Positions 24,732 to 33,580 of a stretch of 51,154 nt of DNA are shown one piece after another. The position numbers and the translations under genes are program-made. The notes beneath the pieces are model-generated. The model had not been told where the DNA came from. It saw only the letters and a list, made by a program, of their open reading frames with translations, and ran no database searches. Each line of letters starts with the position of its first letter. Position 1 is the stretch's first letter. This DNA comes from Acidimicrobiia bacterium. Its GTDB lineage: Bacteria > Acidobacteriota > Vicinamibacteria > Vicinamibacterales > CAVVIG01. The DNA lies in contig VFZL01000031.1 in the NCBI GenBank assembly GCA_016871175.1, forward strand, positions 1 to 51,154. Direction: 5' to 3'.

Positions 24732-25340
24732 TCAGTACTTGCGCATGACGCCAACCACGACTCCCTGCACTTGCACCTGATCGGGATCCGCGAAGATTGG
24801 CTGCATGGCGGCATTGGCAGGCTGTAGGCGAATGCGGCCGCTGGGGTCGCGATAGAACTTCTTCAGCGTGACGTCCGTGCCGCGGAGCAGAGCGATGACC
24901 ATCTCGCCGTTGTCGGCAGTCTTGCGGTCTTCTACGATCACGTAGTCGCCGTCGCGGACCTGCTCGTCAATCATGGAATCCCCGCGCACGCGCAGGACGT
25001 AGGTTTCGCGCCTGCCCACGAGGTCGTGGGGTACGGAGATGGTCTCAGCGGTGGCGATTGCCTCGATTGGAAGCCCAGCCGCCACGAAACCCAACAGCGG
25101 GAGCTCAACCGCGCGTCCACTGGATCGGGCCTGCACCATCTCGACCGACCGGCTCCGATTCCAGGCGCGCTTGATGAAGCCTTTCTCCTGTAGGTTCGTG
25201 AGGTGCTTGTGGACCGTCGCCAGCGAAGAGAGACCGAATCGCTTGCCGATCTCCTCCAAGCTGGGCGCGTACCCATGCTGCTGAATGAACTCGTTGAGGT
25301 AGTCCAGAATTTCGCGCTGTCGTTTCGTGAGCGGCAGCAT
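24732..25340 (-). CDS. lexA: LexA repressor
   Basis: LexA is the SOS repressor and cleaves itself when RecA filaments form. The 202-residue protein has an N-terminal winged helix (LTKRQREILDYLNEFIQQHG) and the scissile Ala88-Gly89 in VAAGLP. The catalytic dyad is Ser122 in GDSMID and Lys160 in DVTLKKF. The length matches E. coli LexA (202). The ATG at 25340 has AAGGAG six nt upstream, and the open frame beyond it has no similarity. The transcript leader is about 95 nt. Its binding motif cannot be predicted from here: neither the E. coli CTGT-N8-ACAG nor the Bacillus GAAC-N4-GTTC box is seen at its own promoter. Confidence 0.96.
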   Translation of the reverse strand: MLPLTKRQREILDYLNEFIQQHGYAPSLEEIGKRFGLSSLATVHKHLTNLQEKGFIKRAWNRSRSVEMVQARSSGRAVELPLLGFVAAGLPIEAIATAETISVPHDLVGRRETYVLRVRGDSMIDEQVRDGDYVIVEDRKTADNGEMVIALLRGTDVTLKKFYRDPSGRIRLQPANAAMQPIFADPDQVQVQGVVVGVMRKY

Positions 25341-25442
25341 TGAGAACTCCTTCTCCAGGGCCTTCGACCCCTGGTGCCGGCACGCTCCGGCCGGTCGCCG
25401 ATCGTGCCATTCACGGCGCCTCGAGCCGACCCGACGCGGGAG

Positions 25443-25471
25443 ACTATACGCAAAAGAAAGGCGAAGGTCAA
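25443..25471 (-). promoter_or_regulatory. Strong sigma-70 promoter of lexA
   Basis: On the minus strand, TTGACC (25466-25471) and TATAGT (25443-25448) match the -35 and -10 consensus at 5 of 6 positions each, with an ideal 17-bp spacer. Start of transcription is expected near 25436. A 6-bp hairpin (25355-25360 with 25369-25374, CCAGGG/CCCTGG) lies just upstream of the Shine-Dalgarno in the leader. The promoter's -35 end is 24 bp from the divergent kinase start codon. Confidence 0.8.
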
Positions 25472-25494
25472 GTGAAGCAGGTGCCCCTGCTAGG

Positions 25495-26466
25495 ATGCGG
25501 GCGACTGTGCGGATCCCTTTCGCCCTGGTGTCGCCGTCAGCGCGTCGGTTCGATCTGGTTGGCCTGGGCTTGAACAGCGTCGATCTCGTCACGGTGGTCG
25601 CGGAGTACCCGGCAAGCAACACGAAGCAGCGGCTTCAGCGGTTCGCGCGGTTGCCTGGGGGGCAGACTGCCACCGCCATGGTTGTCGCTGCCCGACTGGG
25701 GTGGCGCGCCTCCTACATTGGGCGCTTCGGCGGTGATGAGCTGGGTGCGTTGTCGCGCACAAGCCTTGTGGACGAAGGAGTGGATGTGGCGGCGTCGCAA
25801 CTCGTCGGCGATGCCACGAATCAATTCGCGATCGTCATCGTCGACGCTCGGTCGGGTGAGCGAACGGTCCTCTGGGACCGCCATCCGGCGCTGACGATGC
25901 ATCCGGAGGCGGTGTTGGCGGCAGATGTCTGCGCGGGTCGCATGCTGCTCGTGGACTGTCACGAGACAGCGGCGGCCACTCGAGCCGCGCAGTTCGCGCG
26001 CGCGGCTGGCATCCCGACGGTGCTCGACGTGGAGAAGGTTCGCCCGGGAATCGCCGAGCTCCTGCAGCAGACCGACGCGATCATCGCGGCGGAAGCCTTT
26101 CCGACAGAATTGACGGGATACGACGCACCGGGTCGCGCGCTCGAAGCCATCGCTCGAGAGTTCGATGCGCCGCTCGTGGCCGTGACACTTGGCGCCGACG
26201 GGAGCCTCGCGCGCTGCGGCGGGAAGGAGATCCGCACGCGGGCGTTCCCGGTGAACTGCATCGACAGCACAGGGGCGGGCGATGCATTTCACGGGGGATT
26301 CGCCGCGGCCTGCCTCCAGTCACCCGATCACCCGGTCGACGTCGAGGACGCGCTGCGCTATGCCAATGCGGTGGCCGCGCTCAATTGTCGGGCCTTGGGT
26401 GCCCGCGGGGGTCTGCCGACGCCGGACGAAGTGACCCGCCTGCTGGCCGGCGACGCGCTTCGCTGA
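25495..26466 (+). CDS. PfkB-family carbohydrate/nucleoside kinase
   Basis: This 323-residue ribokinase-fold kinase phosphorylates a sugar or nucleoside with ATP. The N-terminal signature has the GGQTATAMVVAARLGW segment, and the C-terminal signature DSTGAGDAFHGGF contains the catalytic Asp and anion hole. The N-terminal LVGLGLNSVDLVTVV is typical of the fold. The substrate (ribose, fructose, adenosine, KDG) cannot be told. The ATG at 25495 is used; the open frame further upstream runs across the lexA promoter and shows no similarity. The Shine-Dalgarno is weak. The methyltransferase gene follows after 13 bp. Confidence 0.9.
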   Translation: MRATVRIPFALVSPSARRFDLVGLGLNSVDLVTVVAEYPASNTKQRLQRFARLPGGQTATAMVVAARLGWRASYIGRFGGDELGALSRTSLVDEGVDVAASQLVGDATNQFAIVIVDARSGERTVLWDRHPALTMHPEAVLAADVCAGRMLLVDCHETAAATRAAQFARAAGIPTVLDVEKVRPGIAELLQQTDAIIAAEAFPTELTGYDAPGRALEAIAREFDAPLVAVTLGADGSLARCGGKEIRTRAFPVNCIDSTGAGDAFHGGFAAACLQSPDHPVDVEDALRYANAVAALNCRALGARGGLPTPDEVTRLLAGDALR

Positions 26467-26479
26467 GTAACATGCACCC

Positions 26480-27844
26480 GTGATCGAACAACCCCTGGAA
26501 GATCTCCTGGCTCGGCTCGACCGCGAACGCCTGGATGCGGATCGTCGCTACAACGAAGCGCTCACCGCGGTGAATCAGGCGATTCAGCGGGTGCCCCCCC
26601 TGCCCAGTGCCCCCCCGGCTCCCGATGACACCAATCTCGAGAGATTGAACAAGGCCTGGCGCATCCGCATGGAGGATTTCAGCACCGAGCCGTCCAGTGA
26701 GACGGGTTGGCGCGGACGCTTGCGCGGCGTCGTGCGACGCCTGATCGATCCGCCTGCGGCGACGCGTCGAAAGGCTTGGGCGCGACTCGAGCGACAGGAG
26801 CACTTCAACGCCGCGATCGTCGAGCACGTGAATCGGAATCTCGCGTCCGCGCGGGAGACACCGGCCGCGACCGCAGAGGTCATCCTTGCCCTGCGACAGG
26901 CTCTCGAAGGTTTGTACCGCTTTCAGTCGCTGCTCGTGCAGTACCTCATGACGATCACGGCGTTCGTGGACACACGTGATCGCCGCCTCGGTGCCGAGGG
27001 GATTGCCGAGCGCCTCCAGTTCGTCGAACGGCGATTGGTCGCACTCGGAGGCGAGCTCGATCGGCTGCACAGGAATCAGCCGGCCGCGCCGATCACGCGC
27101 GCGACTGCCGATCCCGGCGACTCGCGTGAGGCGTTTGCCTCACCGCTCGCCTCGGTCACTTACGTCGGCTTCGAGGACCGCTTTCGCGGGACACGCGAGG
27201 ACATCGCCGCGCGCGTGCAGCACTACGTGCCCCTGCTCTCGGGCGCGAAGGACGTCTTGGATGTCGGCTGCGGGCGCGGGGAGATGTTGGAGGCCCTGCG
27301 TCAGCGCGGGGTGACCGCACGGGGCGTCGACACGAATCACGCCATGGTGGAGCTCTGTCGCGCGCGTGGTCTCGACGTCGACGAGTCGGACGCGCTGGCC
27401 TTCCTGCAACGCCAGGCGCCGGAGTGCGTGGGCGGTCTAGTGGCCATCCAGGTGGTCGAGCACTTCGCGCCCGCGTATCTCACCGCGTTTCTCACCGCGG
27501 CGCACGATGCCATGGCCCCGGGAGCGCCGCTCGTGCTCGAGACGATCAACCCCGCGTGTTGGGCGGCCTTCTTCGAGACCTACATCCGTGACTTGACTCA
27601 CCAACGCCCGCTGCACCCGGACACCCTGCGATATCTCGTCCAGGCCAGCGGATTTCGGGACGTCGACATCCAGTTCCGCCAGCCGGTCCGCGACGCCGAC
27701 CGGCTCGACCACGTTTCGTCCTTGGCGCGTGACGCTGGCGCGCCGGCGATCGATGCGATCGTTGCGGCGATCAACGACCACGCGGACAAGCTCAACGCGC
27801 GATTATTCTCGTCATTCGACTACGCGGTCATCGCGCGCCGGTGA
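26480..27844 (+). CDS. SAM-dependent methyltransferase with N-terminal helical/coiled-coil region
   Basis: This is a 454-residue protein from GTG 26480. The first 210 residues are predicted helical and charged, with heptad-like stretches (LARLDRERLDADRRYNEALT, IAERLQFVERRLVALGGELD). The C-terminal half is a class I methyltransferase: motif I VLDVGCGRGEMLEAL (about 258-272), then GVDTNHAMVELCRARGLDV and LVAIQVVEHFAP. The sequence style recalls methyltransferases that act on polysaccharide ends (O-antigen chain terminators such as WbdD). The neighbouring membrane protein with glycosyltransferase-like topology fits that idea. The substrate is unproven. Its 3' end overlaps the convergent gene by 17 bp. 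Confidence 0.8.
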   Translation: MIEQPLEDLLARLDRERLDADRRYNEALTAVNQAIQRVPPLPSAPPAPDDTNLERLNKAWRIRMEDFSTEPSSETGWRGRLRGVVRRLIDPPAATRRKAWARLERQEHFNAAIVEHVNRNLASARETPAATAEVILALRQALEGLYRFQSLLVQYLMTITAFVDTRDRRLGAEGIAERLQFVERRLVALGGELDRLHRNQPAAPITRATADPGDSREAFASPLASVTYVGFEDRFRGTREDIAARVQHYVPLLSGAKDVLDVGCGRGEMLEALRQRGVTARGVDTNHAMVELCRARGLDVDESDALAFLQRQAPECVGGLVAIQVVEHFAPAYLTAFLTAAHDAMAPGAPLVLETINPACWAAFFETYIRDLTHQRPLHPDTLRYLVQASGFRDVDIQFRQPVRDADRLDHVSSLARDAGAPAIDAIVAAINDHADKLNARLFSSFDYAVIARR

Positions 27845-29471
27845 TCTCGTACACACGCGTGTCCGCGTCTGCGTAGCGAACCGTCAAGTAGGGCCCAAAC
27901 GCCTCGAGCCGGTGCTCGAACTCGGCGCGCAGCGCACCGAAGTCGGCCAGGTGGACGACGGCGTAGCGAACCTTGTCGCGCTGCAGCGACGCCAGGGCCT
28001 CGCGGCTTGGGAAGCCGCCGAGGACCTCCAGCTGCGCCTTGAAGTCTGACGGAATGTAGTCGCTGTACGCATTGACGAGAGGCTTCCAGTGGATGGTCGA
28101 GGCCAGCATGTACTTCGCACGAATGAACTGCGCGCGCTCGGAGTACACGGGCACCTCGAGCACCGCGCCCGCCGGCAGGTCGGCGAGCGTCACGTACGCG
28201 GGGTGTGGGGCCGGCACCGGCTGGAAGTCGAGCGGCACGATGTGCTCTGCGACCAGGCCCACCAGGAGGATTCCCGCAGCGAGCGGCGACGCGCCGAACC
28301 ATCGCCACCGCTGCCTCGCCAAAGCCACGCCGATGCCCGCCAGCAGCACGACCGAGACGAGCACGATAAGGCCAAAGCGGCTGGGCGCGCGCATCTGGTT
28401 GAACGCCGGCACGGTCGCGTAGAGGAGCCGGTAAAGACCCGCCGACGGACCCAGCGACGCCCAGCACGCCAGCACCCCAGCGGTCAGGTACAGGCCGACC
28501 GCTTCACGGAGGCGACCGGCCGTGCGCAGGCCCCATGCGACGCCAAGGGCGCCGAACGCGACGGCGATGAAACCGGGAAATAGGACTTCGTTCCACCTCC
28601 CAAGCCACGGGAGCAGCCACGCGTGCGCGTAAGCCGCCGAGGCCAGGTATGCCTGCCAATCAGCCGAGAATCTGTCCGACGCCCCCAGCGGACGCGCGAA
28701 TCCTGTGGTCCGCTGAAACGCGAGGTACGCCACGAGCAGCGGCAGGGCGCTGATGACCGACACGACGATGGCCGTCGCCATCGCGATCCAGAAGCGGCCG
28801 TTGGCCCAATAGTTCCGTGTGATCGCCACGACGCCGGTGAAGACGCCGATGACGAGGACGAGAAACACCGCGTAGTAGGCGCACAGATACAGCGTGGCGC
28901 TCATGGCAAGACCCAGGGCCGCACCGCGCGCCCACGTCGGCCGCTCCACGAGTCGGTGAAAGCCGAGCATCGTCCACGGCAGCCCGGCAGTCCAGAGGAG
29001 CTGGATGTGGAGCAGGTGCGAGAAGACGTGCGGACAGAATCCGAAGGCGATGCCGCTACAGGTTGCCGCGACACGGTCCTGTGTGAGATAGCGCACGAGG
29101 TAGTACATGCCGACCGCACTGGCCAGAAACGAGAGCAGCACGACCGACCCGTGGGCCGCGAAAACGTTTCCCGTGGCCCAGTACACGGGCACGGCCAGCA
29201 CCCCCGACCCGAGGTTCGCCTCCGAGTACACGAGCGTGCCGGTGTGCGGGTAGAAGATGTTGGCATCGAACACGCGCGCAGGGTGCAGGATCAGCGCGCG
29301 CGCCACCCAGGCGGTGTTCCAGACCGAAAACTGCCCGTCGCCATTGGAGAGCCGATACGCGACGGCGCCGAGCCGGAACGCCAGCGGAGCGGTCAACGCC
29401 GCGGTCAGGATCGCGAACCCGACGGTCACGAGGGTGGCCTCGTGCAGTTCCCGGAGCCGGGAGGGGGTCAT
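27828..29471 (-). CDS. Polytopic membrane protein, glycosyltransferase GT-C-like
   Basis: This 547-residue protein has about ten to twelve membrane helices and a soluble C-terminal part of roughly 110 residues. The loop after the first helix carries conserved-looking acidic and Asn residues (SNGDGQFSVWNTAWV) and a YPHTGTLVYSEANLG segment. This is the layout of GT-C superfamily polyprenyl-phosphate sugar transferases and related YfhO-like proteins, where an Asp/Glu in the first large periplasmic loop is catalytic. The C-terminus (AVVHLADFGALRAEF...) resembles the soluble tail of such proteins. Donor and acceptor are unknown. It is convergent with the methyltransferase gene, which may act in the same glycan pathway. 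Confidence 0.7.
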   Translation of the reverse strand: MTPSRLRELHEATLVTVGFAILTAALTAPLAFRLGAVAYRLSNGDGQFSVWNTAWVARALILHPARVFDANIFYPHTGTLVYSEANLGSGVLAVPVYWATGNVFAAHGSVVLLSFLASAVGMYYLVRYLTQDRVAATCSGIAFGFCPHVFSHLLHIQLLWTAGLPWTMLGFHRLVERPTWARGAALGLAMSATLYLCAYYAVFLVLVIGVFTGVVAITRNYWANGRFWIAMATAIVVSVISALPLLVAYLAFQRTTGFARPLGASDRFSADWQAYLASAAYAHAWLLPWLGRWNEVLFPGFIAVAFGALGVAWGLRTAGRLREAVGLYLTAGVLACWASLGPSAGLYRLLYATVPAFNQMRAPSRFGLIVLVSVVLLAGIGVALARQRWRWFGASPLAAGILLVGLVAEHIVPLDFQPVPAPHPAYVTLADLPAGAVLEVPVYSERAQFIRAKYMLASTIHWKPLVNAYSDYIPSDFKAQLEVLGGFPSREALASLQRDKVRYAVVHLADFGALRAEFEHRLEAFGPYLTVRYADADTRVYEITGAR

Positions 29472-29563
29472 GGATGGTAATTATTCCATTTAACTCTTCG
29501 GCCCGGTCGCAGGTCTAAGCCAGTAGTGGGGTGTTTCAAGGGGCTCTAACGGATCGGGGTGGG

Positions 29564-30190
29564 ATGACGACACACGGCGGCACATGGCGACCCACCTGGG
29601 TCATTGGCATGCCCTACGCTGACGCCCGTGACCGCGATGGGCCGATCGGAAGCCTCACGGACGCCGAGCTCGTTCGGGCCTGTCTCGATGGCCGTCCCGA
29701 TGCGTTCGACGTCATTGTCGAACGGCATCAGCGGACGGTGTACCGGTTGTGCTATCGCTTCGTCTCGAACCGCGAGGATGCGAGCGACCTGTCGCAGGAG
29801 GTGTTCCTCAGAGCCTTCCGCGCGCTGCACCGATTTCGTGGCGATGCGACGCTCGGCACCTGGCTCCATCGCATCGCCGTCAATGCCTGCTTGACCCGAG
29901 TCAGCGCACAGGCACCCGCGACGGAGCCGATTAACGCCGACCGGCACATCGACGAGCGCGAGGAGCCCGCGGCCGAGCAACTGGTACGGGCCGAACGTGC
30001 GGAACGCGTCCGGGACGCGCTGGCGCAGCTGCCCGAGAAACAGCGCGCCGCGCTGATTCTCCGCGTCTACGAGGAGATGACGCATCGGGAAATCGCCATC
30101 ACGTTGGGGACGTCGGTCGGCGCGGCGAAGGCGAACGTGTTTCACGCGTTGCGGAACCTCAAGCGTCTGCTCGGGAGCGAGACGGTGTGA
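29564..30190 (+). CDS. ECF-type RNA polymerase sigma factor
   Basis: This is a group IV sigma factor of 208 residues from the ATG at 29564; GTG 29531 and ATG 29609 are alternatives. Region 2 is VERHQRTVYRLCYRFVSNRE followed by DASDLSQEVFLRAFRAL, which melts the -10. Region 4 is LAQLPEKQRAALILRVYEEM followed by THREIAITLGTSVGAAKANV, which reads the -35. The linker lacks region 3, as usual for ECF factors. Its stop overlaps the start of the anti-sigma gene (GTGA), so the two are translationally coupled. The signal is unknown. The following genes suggest envelope stress. Confidence 0.92.
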   Translation: MTTHGGTWRPTWVIGMPYADARDRDGPIGSLTDAELVRACLDGRPDAFDVIVERHQRTVYRLCYRFVSNREDASDLSQEVFLRAFRALHRFRGDATLGTWLHRIAVNACLTRVSAQAPATEPINADRHIDEREEPAAEQLVRAERAERVRDALAQLPEKQRAALILRVYEEMTHREIAITLGTSVGAAKANVFHALRNLKRLLGSETV

Positions 30191-30852
30191 CGCACATGGC
30201 GCACAGCACACCCGAAGAGCTGATCGATGTTGTCGACGGAACGCGTAGAGTCTCGTCGCTGCCGCACCTGGCAGACTGCGCGGCCTGTCGGGCGCAGCTC
30301 GACGAACTGCGCGCCACCATCGGCGAGGTGGCAGCGATTGATGTTCCCGAGCCTCCGCCGCTCTACTGGCGGCAGCTGTCCGCACGAGTGCACGACGCCG
30401 TTGAACGCGAACGGTTCGGAGCAGGCCGGCGAATCTGGTTCCTGGGCGGCGCGTCATGGGACACCGTGTGGCCGTGGGCCGCGGCCGCGGTGCTGGTCCT
30501 GGCCGTCCTGGTGACGACACGTCGCGGTGCCGAGCGCCAGCCTCAGCGTACGCCGACGAGCACAGTGAATCTGGCGCAGCAGGATTCAGCACCGTCCGTG
30601 GGGAGTGTCACGGAGTCGGCACGAGTCGACGCCGAGAGAGCGCCTGACGCGCTGAACGCGGGTGATTCGGCCGACGAGTCGCTGATCGCGTTCATGCAAG
30701 ACTTGGCGGAAAGTATGGATGCCGAGGCAGCCGGCGTATCGCTGCGGCCCGACGGATCGGTGACCGACGCGGCTGTCGCAGAGTTGTCGCCCGAAGAACG
30801 GGCCGAGATGCAGCGCCTGCTTCAGGACGCGATGCGCGGATCGGGGGTCTGA
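30187..30852 (+). CDS. Membrane-anchored anti-sigma factor (zinc-binding ASD type)
   Basis: This 221-residue protein starts at GTG 30187, overlapping the sigma stop by 4 bp, with GGGAG about 8 nt upstream; ATG 30196 is an alternative. The N-terminal anti-sigma domain has the HxxxCxxC zinc motif in HLADCAACRAQLDELR. A single membrane helix follows at about residues 95-112 (VWPWAAAAVLVLAVLVTT), and then an acidic periplasmic domain of about 110 residues. The topology and gene order are those of sigma/anti-sigma pairs in which the anti-sigma holds the ECF factor at the membrane until a signal releases it. Confidence 0.87.
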   Translation: MTHMAHSTPEELIDVVDGTRRVSSLPHLADCAACRAQLDELRATIGEVAAIDVPEPPPLYWRQLSARVHDAVERERFGAGRRIWFLGGASWDTVWPWAAAAVLVLAVLVTTRRGAERQPQRTPTSTVNLAQQDSAPSVGSVTESARVDAERAPDALNAGDSADESLIAFMQDLAESMDAEAAGVSLRPDGSVTDAAVAELSPEERAEMQRLLQDAMRGSGV

Positions 30853-30856
30853 GGGA

Positions 30857-31420
30857 ATGACCAAGGGGGGCATCGAGCGTCTCGGGTGCGCTGCGCCACT
30901 CGGCCTCGCGGTCGTGATAGGGCTGGGCCTGCTGCAGGTCCCGCTTGGCGCGCAAGCGAGACGCGGGGCTCCACCCGACGAGACGGCGGCGATGGCGGCA
31001 GCCTCGCCGGCCGAGCTGCAACGGCTGTTCGACGCCTACGTGCTCGTGCAGGCTGAAGGTACGCTGCAGTTGACGGAGGCGCAGTACCCCCAATTCCTGA
31101 CGCGGATGCGGGCGCTTCAGGAAGCGCGCCGCCGCACGCAGGCCGAGCGTGCACGCATCATCGTGGAGCTTCGACGTCTCGCGGATCGCGGCCGGTCGGA
31201 CGCTCCGGGACGCGATCGGATTCCGGAGCGACTCAAGGCGTTGCGCGAGATCGAGAGCCGCGGGCACGGGGAGGCGCAACAGGCGCTCGAGAAGCTCGAC
31301 GAAGTGCTGGAGCCCGTCCAGCAGGCGCGTCTGCGCGTCCTCGAAGAGCAAATGGAACGGCGCAAGCTGGAGCTCCTCGTCCGCGCAAGGCAGACCGCGC
31401 GCGAGCGCCGCGCACGATGA
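30857..31420 (+). CDS. Periplasmic helical protein resembling the Spy/CpxP type
   Basis: This 187-residue protein has a signal peptide (LGLAVVIGLGLLQVPLGAQA, cleavage near residue 33). The mature part is almost wholly helical, charged and Arg/Glu/Gln-rich. The LQLTEAQYPQFLTRMRALQE segment resembles the LTxxQ motif of Spy/CpxP periplasmic chaperone or sensor proteins. The gene starts 4 bp after the anti-sigma stop, so it is probably co-expressed with the sigma factor. A role in envelope-stress sensing or folding is inferred. Similarity to a named family is weak by eye. RecG follows after 57 bp. Confidence 0.65.
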   Translation: MTKGGIERLGCAAPLGLAVVIGLGLLQVPLGAQARRGAPPDETAAMAAASPAELQRLFDAYVLVQAEGTLQLTEAQYPQFLTRMRALQEARRRTQAERARIIVELRRLADRGRSDAPGRDRIPERLKALREIESRGHGEAQQALEKLDEVLEPVQQARLRVLEEQMERRKLELLVRARQTARERRAR

Positions 31421-31477
31421 GGCCTGCCGGCCGACGGAAGCGTTCCCACGGCACGTAGTACAATCCGGCCCACCGCC

Positions 31478-33580
31478 GTGGCCGTTGAGAGCGAGGATCT
31501 CCTTGCCACACCGCTCCAATTCCTGAAAGGCGTCGGTCCACGACGGGCCGCGGACTTGGCTCGAGCCGGTCTGGCCACCCTCGAGGACTTGCTTTACCGA
31601 TTCCCTCTTCGATACGAGGATCGCAGACGGCTGCAACCAATCGCCGCGATTCAACCGGGCCGCCCCGCCCTGGTCGCCGGAAGGATTCTCGGCGCGCAAC
31701 TGCGGACGACGCGCCGGCCTGGGTTCAAGGTGTTCGAGGTCGTGGTGGGGGACGACAGCGGGGCGATTCGCGCGAGCTGGCTCAATCAGTCGTTCCTTCG
31801 GGACGTGTTCGCCAAAGGCCAACACGTCATGCTCTACGGTCCGGCCGAGTTGCGCGGAACCGCCGGCATGCAGCTGACCAACCCGCAGTACGAGATCCTC
31901 GATGATGAGGAGGGCGAGACGATTCACACCGGCCGCATCGTGCCGGTGTACGAGAAGGCGGGCGGTGTAACGTCGAAGATGCAGCGGAAGATCGTCCACG
32001 ACGCGCTCGAGCGGCTGCCGCACGATCTGGAGGATCCGCTTCCTTCACGACTGCTCGAGGCGCGGCGCTGGCCCACGCGGCGTGCCGCGTTACTGGCGGC
32101 GCACTTCCCGCCCTCCGACGCCGCGATCGACGAGCTCAATAGGTTCGCGACGGCCGCGCAGCAGCGGCTCATCTTCGAGGAGGCCTACGCATTTCAATCA
32201 GGCCTGCTGGCAAGGCGACGATTCGCCTCGCTCGACTGCAAGCCGGCCACTATCGTGGTGGACGATCGCATTCGCGCGTCCGCGCGGGCGGTGCTGCCGT
32301 TCAAGCTCACGCCCGGACAGCGGCAGGCACTCAAGGAGATCGTCGAGGACCTGCAGCGCCCCCAACCGATGAACCGGCTGCTGCAAGGAGACGTCGGTGC
32401 CGGGAAGACGATCGTCGCGCTCCTCTCGGCGCTGGTCGCGATGGAGAACGGCGTGCAAGTGGCGTTCATGGCGCCGACTGAGATCTTGAGCGAGCAGCAC
32501 TATCTCAATCTCAGTCGGCTGCTGCAGGCGTCGAGATTCCGAGTGACGCTGCTCACTGGCACGGCGACCGAGTCCGCGCGCCGCGCGCAATTGGCGGAGA
32601 TCGCGAGCGGGGCGGTGCATCTAGTGGTCGGGACGCATGCGCTCGTCCAGGGGGATGTGGTGTTCCATCGCCTGGGCCTGGTCATCATCGACGAGCAGCA
32701 TCGGTTCGGCGTGATGCAGCGAGCCACGCTGCGCGCGAAAGGGCTCTGGCCCGACGTGCTCGTCATGACTGCGACACCCATTCCGCGCACGCTCGCGCTG
32801 ACGCTGTACGGCGATCTGGACGTGTCCGTGATTCGCGATCTCCCCCCCGGTCGGTTGCCCGTGAAGACGATCGCCAAGCCGGAGTCGCGGCGCGATGAGA
32901 TCTACGGCTTCGTGAAACAGCAGATCGAGGCCGGCCGCCAAGCGTACGTGGTCTTTCCGCTCGTGGAGGAGTCGGACAAGGTCGACTTGAAGGCCGCCAC
33001 GGAGATGGCGGACCACTTCGCGCAGGACGTGTTTCCGTCGCTGCGGATCGGGCTGTTGCATGGCCGCCTGAAGAGCGAGGGCAAGGATCGGGTGATGCGG
33101 GACTTTGCCTCCGGTGAGCTCGACATCCTCGTGTCGACCACGGTGGTCGAAGTGGGCGTCGACGTCCCGAACGCCGGCGTCATCGTGGTCGAGCACGCTG
33201 AGCGCTTCGGACTGTTGCAGCTCCATCAGCTCCGCGGGCGCGTGGGACGCGGTGCGCACCAGTCGTACTGCTGCCTCGTCTATCAGGCGCCGATCTCCGA
33301 TGACGCGCGAGGGCGCCTCAAGGCGATGACCGACACCACGGATGGATTCGAGATTGCCGAGCGTGACCTGCAGTTGCGAGGGCCGGGCGATTTCTTTGGC
33401 ACTCGCCAGGCCGGCGTTCCGACGTTTCGGCTGATCGACCTGGTGCGCGATGGAGAGCTGCTAGCCGAGGCGCAGCGCGAGGCAGCCGCGAGCATCGCGC
33501 GCACGCCGCCATCGAGCACGGCCTTGGCGGGCCTGATGGCCCGCTGGGCTGCGCGGTTCCGCCTCATCGAGGTCGCGTAA
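31478..33580 (+). CDS. recG: ATP-dependent DNA helicase RecG
   Basis: RecG remodels stalled replication forks and branch-migrates Holliday junctions. The 700-residue protein has the N-terminal wedge/OB domain (LQFLKGVGPRRAADLARAGL), then the helicase core. That core shows Walker A GDVGAGKTIVALL, the DEQH box in VIIDEQHRFGVMQR, motif III MTATPIPRTLALT, and motifs V-VI ending HQLRGRVGRG. The C-terminal TRG wedge region is present. The length is normal. The start is a GTG. The stop codon TAA overlaps the ATG of rsmD (TAATG). Confidence 0.97.
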   Translation: MAVESEDLLATPLQFLKGVGPRRAADLARAGLATLEDLLYRFPLRYEDRRRLQPIAAIQPGRPALVAGRILGAQLRTTRRPGFKVFEVVVGDDSGAIRASWLNQSFLRDVFAKGQHVMLYGPAELRGTAGMQLTNPQYEILDDEEGETIHTGRIVPVYEKAGGVTSKMQRKIVHDALERLPHDLEDPLPSRLLEARRWPTRRAALLAAHFPPSDAAIDELNRFATAAQQRLIFEEAYAFQSGLLARRRFASLDCKPATIVVDDRIRASARAVLPFKLTPGQRQALKEIVEDLQRPQPMNRLLQGDVGAGKTIVALLSALVAMENGVQVAFMAPTEILSEQHYLNLSRLLQASRFRVTLLTGTATESARRAQLAEIASGAVHLVVGTHALVQGDVVFHRLGLVIIDEQHRFGVMQRATLRAKGLWPDVLVMTATPIPRTLALTLYGDLDVSVIRDLPPGRLPVKTIAKPESRRDEIYGFVKQQIEAGRQAYVVFPLVEESDKVDLKAATEMADHFAQDVFPSLRIGLLHGRLKSEGKDRVMRDFASGELDILVSTTVVEVGVDVPNAGVIVVEHAERFGLLQLHQLRGRVGRGAHQSYCCLVYQAPISDDARGRLKAMTDTTDGFEIAERDLQLRGPGDFFGTRQAGVPTFRLIDLVRDGELLAEAQREAAASIARTPPSSTALAGLMARWAARFRLIEVA

